64,000 bases of DNA from Hufsiella arboris (GCF_009834875.1 NZ_WVHT01000003.1:124001-188000), one strand, 5' to 3'. Counted from the first letter of the stretch, positions 17,615 through 26,074 are shown. The notes: a model not told the origin generated them from the letters alone. A program made the numbers and translations.

Positions 17615-20100
17615 TACTGAATTACTGTAATGTAATATTCCATATTTGCCACGTCAATTCCGGCTAAGCTTACGTTTGTAAATTTAACTTCAATCGTGTC
17701 TGTGCTAATTACTCGTGCGTATGAGATTATTATTCCGTCGGGTAGTTCCGCTTCAGGAGAAACTATAACAGACGACTTTGATTTTGCACCGGTTATGGTA
17801 AACGATTGTTTATATGACGAGCCCGGCGCAATTGATGGCAAGTTAGCCGTAATTGTCGCCTTGTTAATTGCAGCAATTGAGCTACCGGTTGTACCAATTT
17901 GTACCCCTGATGAAGTCAACCTCAATTTTTCGCTACTGAAACGCTTCAAAATAAAGTCTTGATTATTATTTGTCCCAATATAGTCGCCATTGGAACTGCT
18001 ATTACCAACTAAAAGCCATCCGTTTGTAGCACCAGCCGGACCAGTCGCTCCAGTTGGGCCTTGCGGGCCCTCATCGCCTTTTGGCCCCCTAATTCCATCT
18101 GCACCAGCCGGACCTTGCAAGCCTTGAGCGCCTTGGTCGCCTTTGTCACCCTTTACAAGACCGGCATCATCAGTGCTACCGTCAGTCAATTTTATAATTA
18201 AATGTCCGTCACTATCAATATTTGTGGATTCAACTCCTATCCCGTCAGTTCCGTTTATTCCGTCCGAACCTTTTACATATCCAGCATTTTGAATTGAACC
18301 ATTACTATATGTGATTTGCAAATTACCAGCTGCATCCACTAAAGAAGATGTTATACCGATGCCATTTGTCCCATTAACACCGTCTGCACCTTTAACAAAA
18401 CCTGCATCATCAGTATTACCATTACTATAAGCTATAATTAGATGCCCACTTGAATTTATAGTTGTCGAGTTTATTCCTACGCCATTTGTTCCATTATTGC
18501 CATTTCTACCATCTATTCCGTCCTTTCCATTATCTCCTTTCACTAGTCCAACGTCTTTTGTGAAGCCATTACTGTAGGTTATTTGTAAATGTCCAGACCC
18601 GTCAATTGAAGTTGCCGTAATACCAATTCCGTCTGTTCCATTTGTACCGTTAGTTCCGTTGGTTCCATTTGTACCATTGTTTCCGTCCTTGCCATTATCT
18701 CCTTTCACTAGGCCAGCGTCTTTTGTGAAGCCGTTACTATAGGTTATTTGTAAATGTCCAGACCCGTCAATTGAAGTCGCCGTAATACCAATTCCGTCTG
18801 TTCCATTCGTTCCGTTTGTACCATTGGTTCCGTTTGTACCGTTTGTACCATTGGTTCCATTCGTTCCCTTTACCAGACCCGCATTAGTAGTCGACCAATC
18901 GCTATACTTTATTATCAAATTTCCCGATCCGTCAATCGTTGTCGATTCAATGCCTACTCCATTCGTTCCGTTTGTACCATTTGTTCCCTTTACCAGACCC
19001 GCATTAGCAGTCGATCCATCACTATATTTAATTATCAGATTTCCTGAACCGTCGATCGTAGTCGATTCAATGCCTACTCCATTCGTTCCGTTTGTACCAT
19101 TTGTTCCCTTTACCAAACCCGCATTAGCAGTCGATCCGTCACTATATTTAATTAATAAATTTCCTGAACCGTCGATTGTTGTAGATTCAATACCTACTCC
19201 ATTTGTTCCATTTATTCCGTCAACTCCTTTTACCATGCCGGCATCCTTAGTCACACCGTCGCTATAGGTTATTTGGAGATGGCCTGTTCCGTCGACTACC
19301 AAAGCGGAGATCCCAATTCCAATCGGACCTGTATCACCTTTTGGCCCTTTGATTGCTTCCAACTGTTCCGGCGTAAATTCTTCAAATTTCGCGCCCTCAC
19401 CTTTGTCGCCCTTATCCCCTTTCGGCCCTTTAATCGCCTCCAATTGTTCGGGGGTAAACTCTTCAAATTTTGCGCCTTCACCTTTGTCTCCCTTGTCGCC
19501 TTTTTCTCCTTTTAAAGCTTGTTGCTGCTCTGGCGTTAGATCTTCAAATTTTAAAGGATCACCCTTATCGCCCTTTAAGCCTTTTAGCGACACACCAGCC
19601 GGCCACGCGCCAGCGGCTTTGGGACCATAAACCAGGCCGCCGATTATATCGAAATAAACATCACCATCTTTGCCTGTAGCTGCGTCGGGAATTACTGAAC
19701 CGGTTATAATTGTTTTCCCATCTGCACCCGGATCACCTTTGTCGCCTTTTGCTCCATTTGAACCATTACTAACATAGGTACTAAAATCAATCCACTTATC
19801 TGTTAACCAAAAGTTAAAGGAATTAGATGTACTGTTATAGATCAACATTCCATTGATAGCCGGATTAGCCGTCCCATTGACTTGCAGTATATCGCGTTGT
19901 TGTATGGACAAACGAGGAATTAGCAATCCTTTAGATGTTGATACTATATCTAGTATTGCTTTTGCTTCAGGAGTTTGTGTGCCAATTCCGATAGATCCGT
20001 CTTGCGCTTTAGCGTCAGAGCTTAATAAATTAATTATAAGCAAACAAGCGCCTATAATCAGTAAATATCTATGTGAAATTTCGGGTAAAATTTTTCTCAT
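17614..20100 (-). CDS. Collagen-like surface/secreted protein with nine repeat units
   Basis: An 828-residue protein, first gene of the operon. It has a long signal segment (hydrophobic residues 12-26, ending in DAKAQ) and the Bacteroidota opening GSIGIGTQTPEAKAILDIVS / STSKGLLIPRLSIQQRDIL. Next comes a collagen-like part with KGDKGDPGADGK triplets and three copies of a TPEQ(L/Q)EAIKG spacer. The centre has nine beta units of about 31 residues (for example VGIESTTIDGSGNL and IIKYSDGSTANAGLVKG), each joined by short G-x-y runs dominated by GTN. A final collagen run GAQGLQGPAGADGIRGPKG precedes a roughly 130-residue beta tail ending YYITVIQ. No type-B CTD is visible in this tail. Assembly into trimers is expected from the triplets but unproven. 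Confidence 0.85.
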   Translation of the reverse strand: MRKILPEISHRYLLIIGACLLIINLLSSDAKAQDGSIGIGTQTPEAKAILDIVSTSKGLLIPRLSIQQRDILQVNGTANPAINGMLIYNSTSNSFNFWLTDKWIDFSTYVSNGSNGAKGDKGDPGADGKTIITGSVIPDAATGKDGDVYFDIIGGLVYGPKAAGAWPAGVSLKGLKGDKGDPLKFEDLTPEQQQALKGEKGDKGDKGEGAKFEEFTPEQLEAIKGPKGDKGDKGEGAKFEEFTPEQLEAIKGPKGDTGPIGIGISALVVDGTGHLQITYSDGVTKDAGMVKGVDGINGTNGVGIESTTIDGSGNLLIKYSDGSTANAGLVKGTNGTNGTNGVGIESTTIDGSGNLIIKYSDGSTANAGLVKGTNGTNGTNGVGIESTTIDGSGNLIIKYSDWSTTNAGLVKGTNGTNGTNGTNGTNGTNGTNGTDGIGITATSIDGSGHLQITYSNGFTKDAGLVKGDNGKDGNNGTNGTNGTNGTNGTDGIGITATSIDGSGHLQITYSNGFTKDVGLVKGDNGKDGIDGRNGNNGTNGVGINSTTINSSGHLIIAYSNGNTDDAGFVKGADGVNGTNGIGITSSLVDAAGNLQITYSNGSIQNAGYVKGSDGINGTDGIGVESTNIDSDGHLIIKLTDGSTDDAGLVKGDKGDQGAQGLQGPAGADGIRGPKGDEGPQGPTGATGPAGATNGWLLVGNSSSNGDYIGTNNNQDFILKRFSSEKLRLTSSGVQIGTTGSSIAAINKATITANLPSIAPGSSYKQSFTITGAKSKSSVIVSPEAELPDGIIISYARVISTDTIEVKFTNVSLAGIDVANMEYYITVIQ
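18225..19335 (-). repeat. Tandem repeats within the collagen-like gene
   Basis: Nine protein-level units lie in this stretch. Between about 18840 and 19240 the DNA itself repeats with a period of 120 bases: the block starting GCATTAG recurs at 18881, 19001 and 19121 with few changes. A second near-identical pair lies at about 18540-18620 and 18700-18790. Between units the GTN coding runs are simple 9-base repeats (GTTCCGTTTGTACCATT-like), the longest near 18800-18870. Confidence 0.85.
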
Positions 20101-20259
20101 ATTGTGTGCATTTTACTCTATCGTTAGCTTAAATAATTCACTCTTTACGTAAATTTTCCACATTTGTTCTCATAAACATGGCTTCAATGTTAATAAGTTA
20201 AAAAATCATACCAATACTGAAATATCTGATTATTTTAGCGCTCCCTAATACAAATCAAA

Positions 20260-21105
20260 ATGGAAATAAACTATACTAAACTGGAAGACATTGCCAGGCA
20301 GGTGCGACGCGACGTGGTACGTATGGTACATGGTTGTCAGTCAGGCCACCCGGGCGGATCTCTTGGATGCACCGATTTCTTTGTAGCGCTGTACTTTCAA
20401 ACTTTAAAGCATAACAAGGACTTTAATATGGACGGCGAAAATGAGGATTTATTCTTTTTATCGAACGGGCACATCTCTCCGGTATGGTACAGCGTTTTAG
20501 CCAGATCAGGTTATTATCCAATAGAAGAATTAGCAACGTTTCGTAAGCTGAATTCGAGGTTACAAGGCCACCCTACGACACATGAACATCTGCCAGGCAT
20601 ACGCATCGCTTCCGGATCACTCGGCCAGGGCTTATCGGTAGCTATTGGTGCGGCATTAACAAAAAAACTAAACGGCGATCCTTCACTTGTTTTCACGCTG
20701 CATGGCGATGGCGAGTTACAGGAAGGCCAAATCTGGGAAGCAGCTATGTTTGCCCCTCATAATAAAGTTGATAACTTAATTTCTACCATCGATGTAAATG
20801 GCCAGCAAATTGATGGTCCGACTGACAAAGTACTTTCACTTGGAAATCTAAAAGCCAAGTTTGAAGCCTTTGGATGGGATGTTCTGGAAATGAACGGAAA
20901 TGATCTCACTGATGTTGTTCGTGTACTGGAGCTGGCGAAGTCGAAAACTTTTAAAGGAAAACCAATCATGATCCTCATGCAAACCAATATGGGCCATGGT
21001 GTCGATTTCATGATGGGATCACATAAATGGCATGGCGTTGCACCGAATGATGAGCAGCTGTCCCTGGCGCTGGCTCAGCTGGAAAGCACCATTGGAGATT
21101 ATTAA
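20260..21105 (+). CDS. Transketolase, N-terminal (TPP-binding) subunit
   Basis: A 281-residue half transketolase. It carries the substrate-binding His in GCQSGHPGGSLGCTDFFVAL (residues 25-44), DLFFLSNGHISPVWYSVLA, the LQGHPTTHEHLPGIRIASGSLGQGL segment, and the thiamine diphosphate/Mg motif HGDGELQEGQIWEAAMFA near residue 150 with the DVNGQQIDG Asn ligand. The C-terminal half is a separate gene 51 bases downstream. The pair interconverts ketose and aldose phosphates in the non-oxidative pentose phosphate pathway, and split transketolase is common in this phylum. The 159-base gap to the collagen-like gene carries divergent promoters. Confidence 0.93.
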   Translation: MEINYTKLEDIARQVRRDVVRMVHGCQSGHPGGSLGCTDFFVALYFQTLKHNKDFNMDGENEDLFFLSNGHISPVWYSVLARSGYYPIEELATFRKLNSRLQGHPTTHEHLPGIRIASGSLGQGLSVAIGAALTKKLNGDPSLVFTLHGDGELQEGQIWEAAMFAPHNKVDNLISTIDVNGQQIDGPTDKVLSLGNLKAKFEAFGWDVLEMNGNDLTDVVRVLELAKSKTFKGKPIMILMQTNMGHGVDFMMGSHKWHGVAPNDEQLSLALAQLESTIGDY

Positions 21106-21156
21106 TAACCTTATTGCAGATTAACGAATCAAGCTGCCGTATGGCAGTAGTCAAAA

Positions 21157-22113
21157 ATGAAAAAATACACGTTTACAGAAAAAAAAGATACGCGTTCGGG
21201 TTTTGGTGCTGGTTTACATGAAGCGGGAAAAAAGAACGAAAATGTTGTCGCGCTTTGCGCAGATTTAGTTGGCTCGCTAAAAATGGATGCCTTTATTAAA
21301 GATTTTCCTGAGCGTTTTGTTCAGGTGGGAATAGCCGAAGCGAACATGATTGGTATCGCCGCAGGGATGACCATCGGAGGAAAAATTCCGTTTACAGGCA
21401 CGTTCGCTAATTTTTCAACAGGAAGAGTTTACGATCAAATTCGCCAGTCGGTGGCTTATTCAAACAAAAACGTAAAAATTTGCGCATCTCACGCAGGCCT
21501 CACGTTAGGTGAAGATGGCGCAACGCATCAGATACTTGAAGATATCGGCATGATGAAAATGCTTCCGGGTATGACGGTAATAAATCCCTGCGATTATAAC
21601 CAAACGAAAGCCGCTACTTTAGCAATCGCTGAATACGAAGGACCAGTTTACCTGCGATTTGGGCGCCCGGTTGTTCCTGTTTTCACGGATCCGGATCAAA
21701 AATTTGAAATTGGCAAGGCCTGGATGGTTAATGAAGGCAAGGATGTAACCATTATTGCAACAGGCCATCTTGTTTGGGAAGCAATATTGGCAGGCGAAAA
21801 GCTAGCTGAACTTGGTATAGATGCTGAAATTATAAACATTCATACGATTAAACCGTTGGATGAGGAAGCAGTCCTGAAATCGGTTCAAAAAACCGGATGT
21901 GTTGTTACCGCAGAGGAACATAATCGTCTGGGCGGATTGGGCGATAGCATCGCGCAGGTGCTGGCAAAACATTTCCCGGCTCCTCAGGAATACGTCGCGG
22001 TAAACGACAGCTTTGGAGAAAGCGGAACGCCGGCTCAGCTGATGACTAAATATGGACTTGACAGCGAACATATTATAGAGGCTGTACAAAAGGTTTTAAA
22101 AAGAAAACGCTAA
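21157..22113 (+). CDS. Transketolase, C-terminal subunit
   Basis: A 318-residue partner of the upstream half. It begins with the pyrimidine-binding domain (TRSGFGAGLHEAGKKNENVVAL), has the cofactor-activating Glu in QVGIAEANMIGIAAGMTIGG near residue 68, the aromatic FTGTFANFSTGRVYDQIRQS region, and the C-terminal transketolase domain (TIIATGHLVWEAILAGEKL, HTIKPLDEEAV, TAEEHNRLGGLGD). Two-subunit enzymes of this type form the active site at the subunit interface. A long inverted repeat with a T run at 22121-22157 follows and probably ends the transcript. Confidence 0.93.
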   Translation: MKKYTFTEKKDTRSGFGAGLHEAGKKNENVVALCADLVGSLKMDAFIKDFPERFVQVGIAEANMIGIAAGMTIGGKIPFTGTFANFSTGRVYDQIRQSVAYSNKNVKICASHAGLTLGEDGATHQILEDIGMMKMLPGMTVINPCDYNQTKAATLAIAEYEGPVYLRFGRPVVPVFTDPDQKFEIGKAWMVNEGKDVTIIATGHLVWEAILAGEKLAELGIDAEIINIHTIKPLDEEAVLKSVQKTGCVVTAEEHNRLGGLGDSIAQVLAKHFPAPQEYVAVNDSFGESGTPAQLMTKYGLDSEHIIEAVQKVLKRKR

Positions 22114-22120
22114 AAAATAT

Positions 22121-22157
22121 ATATCTTAAAGCATGCATTTGCTTTAAGATATTTTTA
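22121..22157 (+). terminator. 12-bp inverted repeat with T run between transketolase and sigma factor genes
   Basis: ATATCTTAAAGC and GCTTTAAGATAT are perfect complements around an 8-base loop, followed by TTTTAAAC. It reads as a weak-stemmed intrinsic terminator for transketolase. It also ends only 5 bases before the sigma factor start codon, so it would sit in that gene's leader or promoter. Confidence 0.6.
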
Positions 22158-22161
22158 AACA

Positions 22162-22710
22162 ATGCAGGTAAGCGATTCAGAAATACTTGAGAAATTCGCT
22201 AATGAGCGAACACGAAATGAAGCATTTAACCTGCTTTTAAAAAAATACCAGCAAAAGATATACTGGCATGTTCGAAGGCTTGTTATTGATCATGATGATG
22301 CCGACGATTTGGTTCAGGATGTATTTATTAAAGTATGGAAAAGCTTGGGAAACTTTCGAAGCGACTCTCAGCTCTATACGTGGCTGTATCGCATCGCGAC
22401 AAATGAATGCATCACGTTCCTCAACAAGAAAAAGCAGAAAAACAACATTTCGCTTGACGAGGTTTCTTATGAACTGGCTGATTCATTAATCGAAGGCCAA
22501 TATTTTAATGGCGATAAAGCACAGCTTAAATTGCAACAGGCTATTTTAAAGTTGCCGGAGAAACAACGTCTTGTTTTCAATATGAAATACTTTGATGATT
22601 TGAAGTATGACGAGATTTCAGAAATTCTTGGCACCTCTGTCGGTGGTTTAAAAGCTTCGTTTCATTTGGCAGTAAAAAAAATAGAACAATATCTTTTAAG
22701 TACGGATTAA
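22162..22710 (+). CDS. ECF-type RNA polymerase sigma factor
   Basis: A 182-residue sigma-70 family protein of the extracytoplasmic-function type. Region 2 reads FNLLLKKYQQKIYWHVRRLV, DADDLVQDVFIKVWKSLGNF and LYTWLYRIATNECITFLNKK. Region 4 reads LPEKQRLVFNMKYFDDLKYD followed by EISEILGTSVGGLKASFHLA, a helix-turn-helix that reads the -35 region. The two following genes, a membrane protein with a cytosolic head and a small exported helical protein, fit an anti-sigma/sensor set. They follow within 32 and 5 bases, so the three are probably one transcript. Confidence 0.9.
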   Translation: MQVSDSEILEKFANERTRNEAFNLLLKKYQQKIYWHVRRLVIDHDDADDLVQDVFIKVWKSLGNFRSDSQLYTWLYRIATNECITFLNKKKQKNNISLDEVSYELADSLIEGQYFNGDKAQLKLQQAILKLPEKQRLVFNMKYFDDLKYDEISEILGTSVGGLKASFHLAVKKIEQYLLSTD

Positions 22711-22742
22711 ACCTTTCCAGTGAAAAAATATCTGTTAAGTAT

Positions 22743-23339
22743 ATGGATTTAAATGATCTTGACAATGATTGGGCGAACGATGCTCCCAGGCTAATTGCTA
22801 TTGGGAACAAAAATCCATTTAATGTACCCGATAAATACTTTAAAGAGTCTTTTGCTCAGATTCAGCGCCATAAAAAGATTCTGGAGCTTTCCCAGGCAGG
22901 CGAGGCATTTGAAATTCCGGCTGATTATTTTGAGGGATTGACCGAAAATATCAATAGCAGAATACTACTGGAGCAGAACCTGGCACAACCGGGATTAGCG
23001 GTGCCGGAAAACTATTTCGAGGATTTATCAAGCCGTATCATAGCAAAAACGAAACCTGCAAAGATCAGACGTATCAATCCGCTTCGCAGCTGGATTAGTT
23101 ATGCTGCCGCCGCCGCCGTTTTAGTAGCCGTTACTACCGGGATTTTGATTAACAAAGAACACAATACATTACACTACAAATTATCGGATGTTCCGGACCA
23201 GGAAATTATTAATTACCTCGAATTACATGCGGATGCAGGTGATACACAGGAAATTATTGATAATTTAGGAAGAGTTCCCGCAATCGGCAAGGATGTACCG
23301 GACAACACCTTGCAGCAGGACATCGACTCAACACTATAA
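22743..23339 (+). CDS. Probable anti-sigma factor, single-pass membrane protein
   Basis: A 198-residue protein of a type often found behind ECF sigma genes in this phylum. The N-terminal 110 residues are cytosolic and contain three copies of one motif: NPFNVPDKYFKESFAQI, EAFEIPADYFEGLTENI and PGLAVPENYFEDLSSRI, each a VP-x-x-YF element about 40 residues apart. A membrane segment YAAAAAVLVAVTTGILI lies near residues 121-137, and the rest (about 60 residues, acidic) would be periplasmic. The ZAS-type Cys/His cluster is absent, so the anti-sigma role is inferred from position and topology. Confidence 0.65.
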   Translation: MDLNDLDNDWANDAPRLIAIGNKNPFNVPDKYFKESFAQIQRHKKILELSQAGEAFEIPADYFEGLTENINSRILLEQNLAQPGLAVPENYFEDLSSRIIAKTKPAKIRRINPLRSWISYAAAAAVLVAVTTGILINKEHNTLHYKLSDVPDQEIINYLELHADAGDTQEIIDNLGRVPAIGKDVPDNTLQQDIDSTL

Positions 23340-23344
23340 GGTTT

Positions 23345-23764
23345 ATGAAGATTAGGTTTACCATCTATATGTTGTTGATCATGGCAACGTTTAATGCCCT
23401 CACTGCTTTTTCGCAGCCTGGGCAGAGAAAACAAATTGATCAGCTTAAATACGACTACATAAGCCGCAGGCTTGAATTGACACCGCAGCAAACACGTGAC
23501 TTTTTGCCGGTATATCAAAGCTATCAAAACGAACTAAACGGCCTGTTGCAGGACAGAAGGCAAAATCAAAAGAATTTCCAGAGCGCACCTGATCGAAATA
23601 TGGATGATGAGCTGGCCTTTGAAGGAAAAGTACTGGATGTCAGGAAACGTTACAAGAACGAATTTCAAAGAGTTCTGCCGCCGGATAAAATTGCGCTTTT
23701 TTTCAAGGCAGAACGTGAGTTCAGAGAACAGCTTATCCAGGAACTGAGGCAAAGGCGGCAATAA
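23345..23764 (+). CDS. Small exported helical protein, Spy/CpxP-like
   Basis: A 139-residue protein with a signal peptide (MKIRFTIYMLLIMATFNALTAFSQ) and a highly charged all-helical mature part. The LELTPQQTRDFLPVYQSYQN segment near residue 45 resembles the LTxxQ motif region of the Spy/CpxP/heavy-metal-resistance family of periplasmic stress chaperones. The gene is five bases behind the putative anti-sigma gene. Role in periplasmic sensing or protein quality control is inference from its place. Confidence 0.7.
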   Translation: MKIRFTIYMLLIMATFNALTAFSQPGQRKQIDQLKYDYISRRLELTPQQTRDFLPVYQSYQNELNGLLQDRRQNQKNFQSAPDRNMDDELAFEGKVLDVRKRYKNEFQRVLPPDKIALFFKAEREFREQLIQELRQRRQ

Positions 23765-23809
23765 CAATTAGTAGTTGACCACCTATCAATAAACTGATAC
23801 TTTTGCAGG

Positions 23810-24994
23810 ATGCTCAGTAACCGGCAACTTTTCCTGCATAATTTAGCACAAACATCATCGACACCCAGACTTCTCGAAATCGAACGTGCCGAAGGCTTGT
23901 ACTTGTATGATCCCAATGGTAAACCATACCTCGACCTGGTTTCTGGATTTGCAGTTAGCAATATCGGGCATCGGCATCCGTCGGTTATTCAAGCCATTCA
24001 AAACCAACTTGATAAATATCTCCACTTAACCGTTTACGGCGAATTTGTTCAGACGCCGCAGGTAAAGTTTGCTGAAAAATTAACGGCGCATCTCCCCTCT
24101 TCGTTAAAATCAGTTTATTTTACAAACTCAGGAGCTGAGGCCACCGAGGGCGCCTTAAAGCTTGCAAAAAAATACACCGGAAGAAGTAAAATCATATCAT
24201 GCAATAAAGCTTATCACGGCAGCACACATGGCGCTCTCAGCGTAATGGGTAATGATTATTATAAACAAGGATATGGCCCTCTCCTGCCTGACGTCGAATT
24301 TATAACATTCAACGATCAAACGGACCTTAATAAAATTGACAATCTTACAGCTTGCGTAATTATTGAAAGTATCCAGGGCGAAGCTGGAATTCGCGTACCA
24401 GATACTGATTACATACGAAAGCTAAAAGTAAAATGTGAGGAAGTTGGGTGCTTATTGATTTTCGATGAAATTCAGACCGGATTCGGGCGAACAGGAAAAT
24501 TATTTTGTTTTGAGCACTATGGCATAACGCCTGATGTACTTTTGCTAGCCAAAGGAATGGGTGGTGGAATGCCAATCGGAGCGTTTGTTGCGTCAAAGCA
24601 AGTAATGGATGTCTTAAAAGACAATCCGATTTTGGGGCATATAACGACCTTTGGGGGCCACCCGGTAAGTTGTGCGGCTGGTCTGGCGTCTCTTATCGTT
24701 ATTACAGATGAAGAACTTTTTAATACTGTTCCTAAAAAAGAAGCTTTGTTCAGAGATTTGCTTATTCACCCAAAAATCCGGGAAGTACGCGGTAAAGGCC
24801 TGATGTTAGGCATCCAGCTCGATACCTTTCAACAGGTTGAGTCGGCAAGTAAACTTTGCGTTGAAAAGGGTGTAATTATCGATTGGTTTCTTCATTGCGA
24901 CAATACCTTAAGAATTGCTCCGCCGTTAACTATCACGGAGAAAGAAATCAGGTTTGCCTGTAAAGTGATTCTTGATGTTTTGGATGAGATCTAA
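23810..24994 (+). CDS. Class III PLP-dependent aminotransferase
   Basis: A 394-residue aminotransferase of the acetylornithine/4-aminobutyrate fold. It has the cofactor-phosphate segment TNSGAEATEGALKLAKKYTG near residue 105, AYHGSTHGALSVMG near 140, the PLP-pyridine Asp in CLLIFDEIQTGFGRTGKLFC near 213, and the PLP Lys in LLAKGMGGGMPIGAF near 247. The C-terminal RIAPPLTITEKEI is standard. The donor is not determined by these motifs; it could act on ornithine, lysine or an omega-amino acid. It starts 46 bases after the Spy-like gene and ends at the hairpin 25037-25068. Confidence 0.9.
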   Translation: MLSNRQLFLHNLAQTSSTPRLLEIERAEGLYLYDPNGKPYLDLVSGFAVSNIGHRHPSVIQAIQNQLDKYLHLTVYGEFVQTPQVKFAEKLTAHLPSSLKSVYFTNSGAEATEGALKLAKKYTGRSKIISCNKAYHGSTHGALSVMGNDYYKQGYGPLLPDVEFITFNDQTDLNKIDNLTACVIIESIQGEAGIRVPDTDYIRKLKVKCEEVGCLLIFDEIQTGFGRTGKLFCFEHYGITPDVLLLAKGMGGGMPIGAFVASKQVMDVLKDNPILGHITTFGGHPVSCAAGLASLIVITDEELFNTVPKKEALFRDLLIHPKIREVRGKGLMLGIQLDTFQQVESASKLCVEKGVIIDWFLHCDNTLRIAPPLTITEKEIRFACKVILDVLDEI

Positions 24995-25036
24995 AACCGC
25001 GACACAAACGATAACTTATCAGTTTAAATCAATAAC

Positions 25037-25068
25037 AGTACCGACGTTATTTCCGGTACTCTATTTTT
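25037..25068 (+). terminator. Terminator between aminotransferase and rlpA genes
   Basis: AGTACCG pairs with CGGTACT around a 10-base loop and is followed by CTATTTTT on the plus strand. The stop codon of the convergent rlpA-like gene lies inside this hairpin. Confidence 0.7.
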
Positions 25069-25397
25069 ACATTACCGACTCCTTCATCTGTAAGCCCAAT
25101 TTTACGTGCAGATTTTCTGGATAAATCGATGATCCTTCCGGGCACAAACGGCCCACGATCTTCTATCCGAACTTTGGTACTTTTCCCGTTTTTAAGATTG
25201 GTCACTTTAACCTTAGTTCCAAAAGGAAGAGTTTTATGCGCCGCAATTTTCTTTGAATTGCGAAAAGTTTTACCACTCGCAGTTTTCCGTCCGTTAAACT
25301 TATTGCTGTAAAAGGAGGCTTTCCCGGTTTGTGAGATCTTTGGAGAACAGGACACAAAAACCGATAGAGATATAAGTAAAGATAAAAATTTGCTCAT
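25047..25397 (-). CDS. RlpA-like double-psi beta-barrel lipoprotein
   Basis: A 116-residue protein. The signal MSKFLSLLISLSVFVSC ends in a lipobox with Cys17. The mature part is a single RlpA domain: GKASFYSNKFNGRKTASGK, KIAAHKTLPFGTKVKVTN and VRIEDRGPFVPGRIIDLSR, which hold the conserved Asp and His of the lytic transglycosylase fold. There is no SPOR domain, so it is a short form. RlpA proteins cleave naked glycan strands in the cell wall in some bacteria; activity here is by family only. A terminator stands between this gene and msrB. Confidence 0.85.
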   Translation of the reverse strand: MSKFLSLLISLSVFVSCSPKISQTGKASFYSNKFNGRKTASGKTFRNSKKIAAHKTLPFGTKVKVTNLKNGKSTKVRIEDRGPFVPGRIIDLSRKSARKIGLTDEGVGNVKIEYRK

Positions 25398-25399
25398 AG

Positions 25400-25422
25400 T
25401 AAAAATCCCGGCTAACCGGGAT
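25400..25422 (-). terminator. Intrinsic terminator after msrB
   Basis: AATCCCGG / CCGGGATT stem with a four-base loop, followed on the minus strand by TTTTTAC; it lies right after the msrB stop and before the rlpA-like gene. Confidence 0.75.
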
Positions 25423-25426
25423 TATC

Positions 25427-25789
25427 TTAATTTTTAGGGATAAATTTCATTGAGATGGAATTTACGCAGTGCCTGGTATTTTTCGGAGTAAATCTTTCAC
25501 CTTCAAAAACGTGACCTAAATGTGCCCCGCAATTTGAACACACAATTTCGATCCTGCGACCGTCGCGATCAGGAACACGCGTAACCGCTCCGGGAATTTC
25601 ATCATCGAAACTTGGCCAACCGCAGTGCGATTCGAATTTATCGTCTGATTTGTATAACGGCGTATCACATTGTCTGCAAACATACGTCCCTGGTTCTTTC
25701 AGATCAGTGTATTCGCCGGTGAATGGCCTTTCTGTGCCTTTATGTAAAATAACGTATTCTTCTTCCGGTGTGAGCTTGTTATATTCCAT
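25427..25789 (-). CDS. msrB: Peptide methionine-R-sulfoxide reductase MsrB
   Basis: A 120-residue complete MsrB. It reduces the R epimer of methionine sulfoxide in proteins. Two zinc CxxC pairs are seen, CRQC near residue 38 and CSNC near residue 84, and the catalytic Cys is in [11 protein letters not shown] at residue 108. The structural motifs HCGWPSF and GHVFEG are present. It has no signal peptide, so it is cytoplasmic. A fused or adjacent MsrA is not seen; the only msrA-like sequence in the window is the broken relic at 13053-13301. Confidence 0.93.
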   Translation of the reverse strand: MEYNKLTPEEEYVILHKGTERPFTGEYTDLKEPGTYVCRQCDTPLYKSDDKFESHCGWPSFDDEIPGAVTRVPDRDGRRIEIVCSNCGAHLGHVFEGERFTPKNTRHCVNSISMKFIPKN

Positions 25790-25830
25790 AGTAAATCGAT
25801 TTACTTAGTTGAAGCAATAACTGAACCATC

Positions 25831-26034
25831 TCATTTTTTGAGCTTTTCCTGGTATTCCTTCTGCAGTTCTGTCAAACATCTGGCACATAGACAGTCATCA
25901 TAATTTTCGCTGACGTACTGGACCTCGTTTAACTTAAGTTGTACAGTACTGCATTGGCATTTAGTAAAAGAATTGGCTTTACATTCGATGCGGCTTCGGC
26001 ATCGCTCACAAGAAATGATTTCATGTTTAGTCAT
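25831..26034 (-). CDS. Cysteine-rich CWC family small protein
   Basis: A 67-residue protein with start ATG 26034 (MTKHEIISCERCRSRIECKA). The longer frame to 26124 runs into the end of nrdA and is rejected. It has eight cysteines in the order C-x2-C, C, CQC, then CLCARCL, the pattern of the CWC family, which looks like a small zinc-binding protein. The function of the family is unknown. It follows the nrdA terminator closely, and may have its own promoter or depend on read-through. Confidence 0.75.
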   Translation of the reverse strand: MTKHEIISCERCRSRIECKANSFTKCQCSTVQLKLNEVQYVSENYDDCLCARCLTELQKEYQEKLKK

Positions 26035-26042
26035 AGCCTGAA

Positions 26043-26074
26043 AAAACGAAAGCCAGACTAGATGTCCGGCTTTT
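26043..26074 (-). terminator. Intrinsic terminator after nrdA
   Basis: On the minus strand AAAGCC-GGAC and GTCT-GGCTTT form an imperfect stem, and a run of six T follows shortly after. It ends the nrdBA transcript. Confidence 0.7.

Noticed and set aside
18824-19267. Plus-strand frame rich in VPFVPFVP repeats
   Set aside because: It is the antisense shadow of the GTN-coding repeats of the collagen-like gene.
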